A stretch of DNA of 9,036 bases from an uncultured Oscillospiraceae bacterium (lineage in GTDB: Bacteria; Bacillota; Clostridia; Oscillospirales; Acutalibacteraceae), in the NCBI GenBank assembly GCA_900549775.1, contig URPR01000025.1, positions 1 through 9,036 of the forward strand, given 5' to 3'. The position numbers were made by a program, and so were the translations under genes. The notes under the pieces are model-generated. The model saw only the letters and a list, made by a program, of their open reading frames with translations, did not search any database and was not told the DNA's origin. Positions within the stretch are counted from its first letter, which is position 1. Each line of letters begins with the position of its first letter. Below are positions 6,732 through 9,036 of the stretch, one piece after another.

Positions 6732-9036
6732 ATGTCTAAAATTGATATAAAAAATTTTTATAAGGCAGCAGTGGAACGAAAAGAGTTTAATTCAGACTTT
6801 TGGAACGATGTAAAAAAAATTTCAACAGAAGGTGAACTTAAAGCTTTTATCGAAGAAAAGGTTCAACCTGTCGCGAAAAAAATGGGCTATGATTTTTCTA
6901 CAAAAGAATTATTAAATTATGAAAAGCAAATGGTAAGAAGGATAACAGAGCAGCAATTGGAAACAGTCAATGGTGGTGTTAGTACAAAGAATTTGGCATT
7001 GGGCGGCATATTTTCGCTCATGGCACTGGGCGCAGGAATTGTTGGTACAACGAACTCTGCAAGTGCTGAGCTTACTACACAAGATGTTGCCAAGTCTACT
7101 GAGGTAATGAGGGCAATAATAGATGTTAACGTACAAGCCTCTAAAAGCAGGAATGGAGACTGGCTGCATTTAACCACTGAATCTAACTCAACAGAAGCTC
7201 TAAACCTCACATATTCTATGTTAGAAAGTTTTTTGAAAGAAGCTGGATTTAGTAACGTATCTGAAATTAAGGCAATACAGGCTAAAAATGCACAAGGGCA
7301 AATATTAGATGTAAAATTAGATAAAGAATTAGTAAAGTTATTTTCAGAAAGTAAAGAAATTCCAGGAGCACTGTGGGGAACTTGGGGTAAGGCAAATGCT
7401 AAGAAAATAAAAGCTACAAAAAGCATGTATGGAGGTTGGTTATATTTAACCACAGATTCTAATTCCACGGAAGCTTTAACCCTCACACGTTCTATGTTAG
7501 AAAGTTTTTTGAAAGAATCTGGATTTAGTGACGTATCTGAAATTCAGGCAATACAGGCTAGAAATGCTAAAGGGCAAATATTAGATATAAAATTAGATAA
7601 AGATTTAGTAAAGTTATTTTCGAAGAGTAAAGAAATTCCAGGAGCACTGTGGGGAACTTGGGGTAAGGCAAACACCAAGAAGGATATTCCAGATGCTGAT
7701 GCTGAACAAACGGTAGCAGAGACTCATGGTTTAGGCGATGAGCAGCCGACAGTAGGCATTTCTGATTTAAGAACCGAGCAGGTAGCGTCAGATATTTCTG
7801 ATTTAGAAACTGCCAAAGCGGCAGTAGACGTTGATCCAAAAGAGGTTTTTGAAACCCGAAAGTTAACAGATGGGCAACAACTATATGTTTATGAAGCTCT
7901 AAACTTACAAGAAGCCTACGCACTTTTGAAGAGCGGCGTTGTGGAAAATGTACGTTTTTATGGAAATATTATGGAAATAGAGACTGTAAATGGCATTAGG
8001 CGTTATACTTCAGATAAAGGCGATGCTTTTATTGAGCTTTTATACATGCTTTATCCATCACCCGCTGGAGATTTGAATACAAATACAAATTTTAAAGGAA
8101 GGAACAGCTTTGCAATGTACGGTGGCATGTCTTCTGAACTTGTCGCTAAATTCTTTGCTATTTTGAATGATTATAGAAATAGTAAGATAGAAATTCCTGA
8201 AGAATTTAAATATATTACTTTAAAAGAAAAAAGAGGTGAAGATAATCTTAGTTACATTAATCCTGAATTTAAAAACGCATTAGCTTGGCTTAAAGCTAAA
8301 GGATTATTAACTGCTAAAGATTTTGAGAAAGTTAAAGCTGTTGAAGACGCTATTAAAAGAGCCGAAGAATTAAAAGAGGAACTAGATTTGATTAACTTTA
8401 GAATTGAATGTATCAGAAAAATGCCAGACAATAAAGCAGGTATTGCTGATTACTGCAGCAAACAGAAAGAGGAATTAAAAAAAGAACCTGAAACTAATGA
8501 AGCAAAATTGGAATTTATAAAAAAATTAGAAGGTTTTAGTGAAAGCGTTTTAAGAAGTGCGAAAAGGAGATTAAATGAACCAAAAAACTATTACAAAGAA
8601 ATTTTGAAGAAATTAAATTCAACAGTAAAATCTATAGAAAGTAGCGGAATATCTGAAAAAGCAAAATTTTTGATTCATTTCATAAATACTATGAAAAAAG
8701 CAACAGAATTAGAGGTTACAGACGGCTCTTCGTATCCTAAATATTTAACTGAGCACATTTTAATGTCGTACATGTGCCAAACTTTAAATAACTCAGAGGA
8801 TGTACGAGAACTTTACCAAAAAATAGCTGAACAATTGTCACAAAATGAAACAAATAAAAAACCAACTCCAGAGGAGGAAAAAGCGGCAATTGTAGCAAAA
8901 ATAGCTGCAAAAAAAGAAGAAATAGCTAGATTAAACGATATAATCAATGAAGTTGAATTTCAAGTACTGTCGCCGTATAAGTCAGCAACTCAATCTAATG
9001 GAACCACTTTCAAAATAGGAACGATAGGTGAAGATG
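6732..9036 (+). CDS. Large protein with a Nif11-like double-glycine leader and internal repeats (3' end outside the window)
   Basis: The frame is open for 768 codons and runs off the window. Residues 1-82 look like a Nif11-type leader: a short helical domain (FYKAAVERKEF, then AFIEEKVQPVAKKMGYDFST) ending in EQQLETVNGG, with Gly81-Gly82 as the expected cut site of a C39-type peptidase transporter. Right after, residues 87-106 are hydrophobic and are followed by NSASA (108-112), which resembles a signal-peptidase site. The mature part has two 92-residue repeats (136-227 and 228-319), a linker with two ISDL-centred short repeats (343-364), a possible distant third repeat (376-448), and a mostly helical, Lys/Glu-rich region with coiled-coil-like stretches near 530-563 and 713-745. 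Known Nif11 leaders usually direct short peptides to modification or export. A protein this large is unusual. I infer export to the surface or outside, but the mature part matches no family I know. Confidence 0.85.
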   Translation, partial: MSKIDIKNFYKAAVERKEFNSDFWNDVKKISTEGELKAFIEEKVQPVAKKMGYDFSTKELLNYEKQMVRRITEQQLETVNGGVSTKNLALGGIFSLMALGAGIVGTTNSASAELTTQDVAKSTEVMRAIIDVNVQASKSRNGDWLHLTTESNSTEALNLTYSMLESFLKEAGFSNVSEIKAIQAKNAQGQILDVKLDKELVKLFSESKEIPGALWGTWGKANAKKIKATKSMYGGWLYLTTDSNSTEALTLTRSMLESFLKESGFSDVSEIQAIQARNAKGQILDIKLDKDLVKLFSKSKEIPGALWGTWGKANTKKDIPDADAEQTVAETHGLGDEQPTVGISDLRTEQVASDISDLETAKAAVDVDPKEVFETRKLTDGQQLYVYEALNLQEAYALLKSGVVENVRFYGNIMEIETVNGIRRYTSDKGDAFIELLYMLYPSPAGDLNTNTNFKGRNSFAMYGGMSSELVAKFFAILNDYRNSKIEIPEEFKYITLKEKRGEDNLSYINPEFKNALAWLKAKGLLTAKDFEKVKAVEDAIKRAEELKEELDLINFRIECIRKMPDNKAGIADYCSKQKEELKKEPETNEAKLEFIKKLEGFSESVLRSAKRRLNEPKNYYKEILKKLNSTVKSIESSGISEKAKFLIHFINTMKKATELEVTDGSSYPKYLTEHILMSYMCQTLNNSEDVRELYQKIAEQLSQNETNKKPTPEEEKAAIVAKIAAKKEEIARLNDIINEVEFQVLSPYKSATQSNGTTFKIGTIGED
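7137..7688 (+). repeat. Two tandem 276-base in-frame repeats within the Nif11-leader gene
   Basis: Copy 1 (7137-7412) and copy 2 (7413-7688) each encode 92 residues starting with ASKS or ATKS. They continue through WLHL or WLYL, SNSTEAL, SMLESFLKE, KGQILD or QGQILD, and end in the shared EIPGALWGTWGKAN. DNA similarity is highest in the middle and end and lower in the first 50 bases. This indicates a fairly recent in-frame duplication, or gene conversion between copies. Confidence 0.9.
7857..8075 (+). repeat. Possible diverged third copy of the 92-residue repeat
   Basis: Residues 376-448 follow the same pattern as the two clear repeats: a Gly followed by a short beta-like strand (GQQLYVYEAL against GGWLYLTTDS), a helix, SGVVENV against SGFSDVSEI, a second strand around VNG, and an ending PSPAGDL against EIPGAL. 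Identity is low and the alignment needs gaps, so this is a tentative reading. Confidence 0.3.

Noticed and set aside
6912..7486. Minus-strand open frames of 85 and 189 codons
   Set aside because: They are shadows of the Nif11-leader gene, which has a strong ribosome binding site, a promoter and an uninterrupted frame through the whole region.
7567..7923. Minus-strand open frame of 118 codons
   Set aside because: It is opposite the same gene, and its repeated look comes from the plus-strand repeats.
1..9036. CRISPR array, tRNA or rRNA genes
   Set aside because: I found no regularly spaced short repeats and no cloverleaf or ribosomal RNA sequence on either strand.

Overview
The window looks like part of a low-GC Bacillota (Clostridia-like) chromosome. 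The intact genes are AT-rich, have strong AGGAGG-type ribosome binding sites and TTGACA/TATAAT-type promoters, and all end in TAA. The decayed phage genes resemble Clostridia prophage genes, and the last gene carries a Nif11-type leader. Everything supportable lies on the + strand. The amount of decayed mobile DNA would suit a host-associated or shrinking genome, but that is inference.

Layout. (1) 1-830: the last 25 codons of an unidentified gene, then an intact CYTH-domain gene (class IV adenylate cyclase/triphosphatase type) with its own promoter and a hairpin terminator. (2) 843-1914: the surviving start of a phage late region. It holds an intact ArpU/RinA-like late regulator, a possible activator site made of two TTGTCCCG repeats, structured non-coding DNA and an intact HNH endonuclease gene. 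(3) 2010-3158: an intact secreted family 3 beta-N-acetylhexosaminidase (NagZ-like) with its own promoter, sitting where small and large terminase genes would be expected. (4) 3359-6508: a graveyard. It contains a terminase large-subunit fragment with an internal deletion, the 5' part of a group II intron that starts at GTGCGAC (3814) and encodes a wrecked reverse transcriptase, a short unrecognised frame, and a piece of a TP901-type tail tape-measure gene. Portal, protease, capsid and head-tail genes are absent between terminase and tape measure, so a large deletion is inferred. (5) 6669 to the end: a promoter and a very long open gene (at least 768 codons). Its N-terminus is a Nif11-like leader ending in Asn-Gly-Gly, followed by a hydrophobic segment with a signal-peptidase-like site, two nearly identical 92-residue repeats and a long helical region.

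The most interesting object is the last gene. Nif11 leaders normally sit on short peptides that are modified or exported by peptidase-containing ABC transporters. Here the leader is fused to a large repeat-bearing protein, which suggests leader-guided export of a big surface or secreted protein. The prophage remnant appears dead, but its regulator, its possible target site and its HNH gene remain readable. The decay is uneven: the intron reverse transcriptase is riddled with stops and frameshifts, while the tape-measure fragment has only one early nonsense codon.
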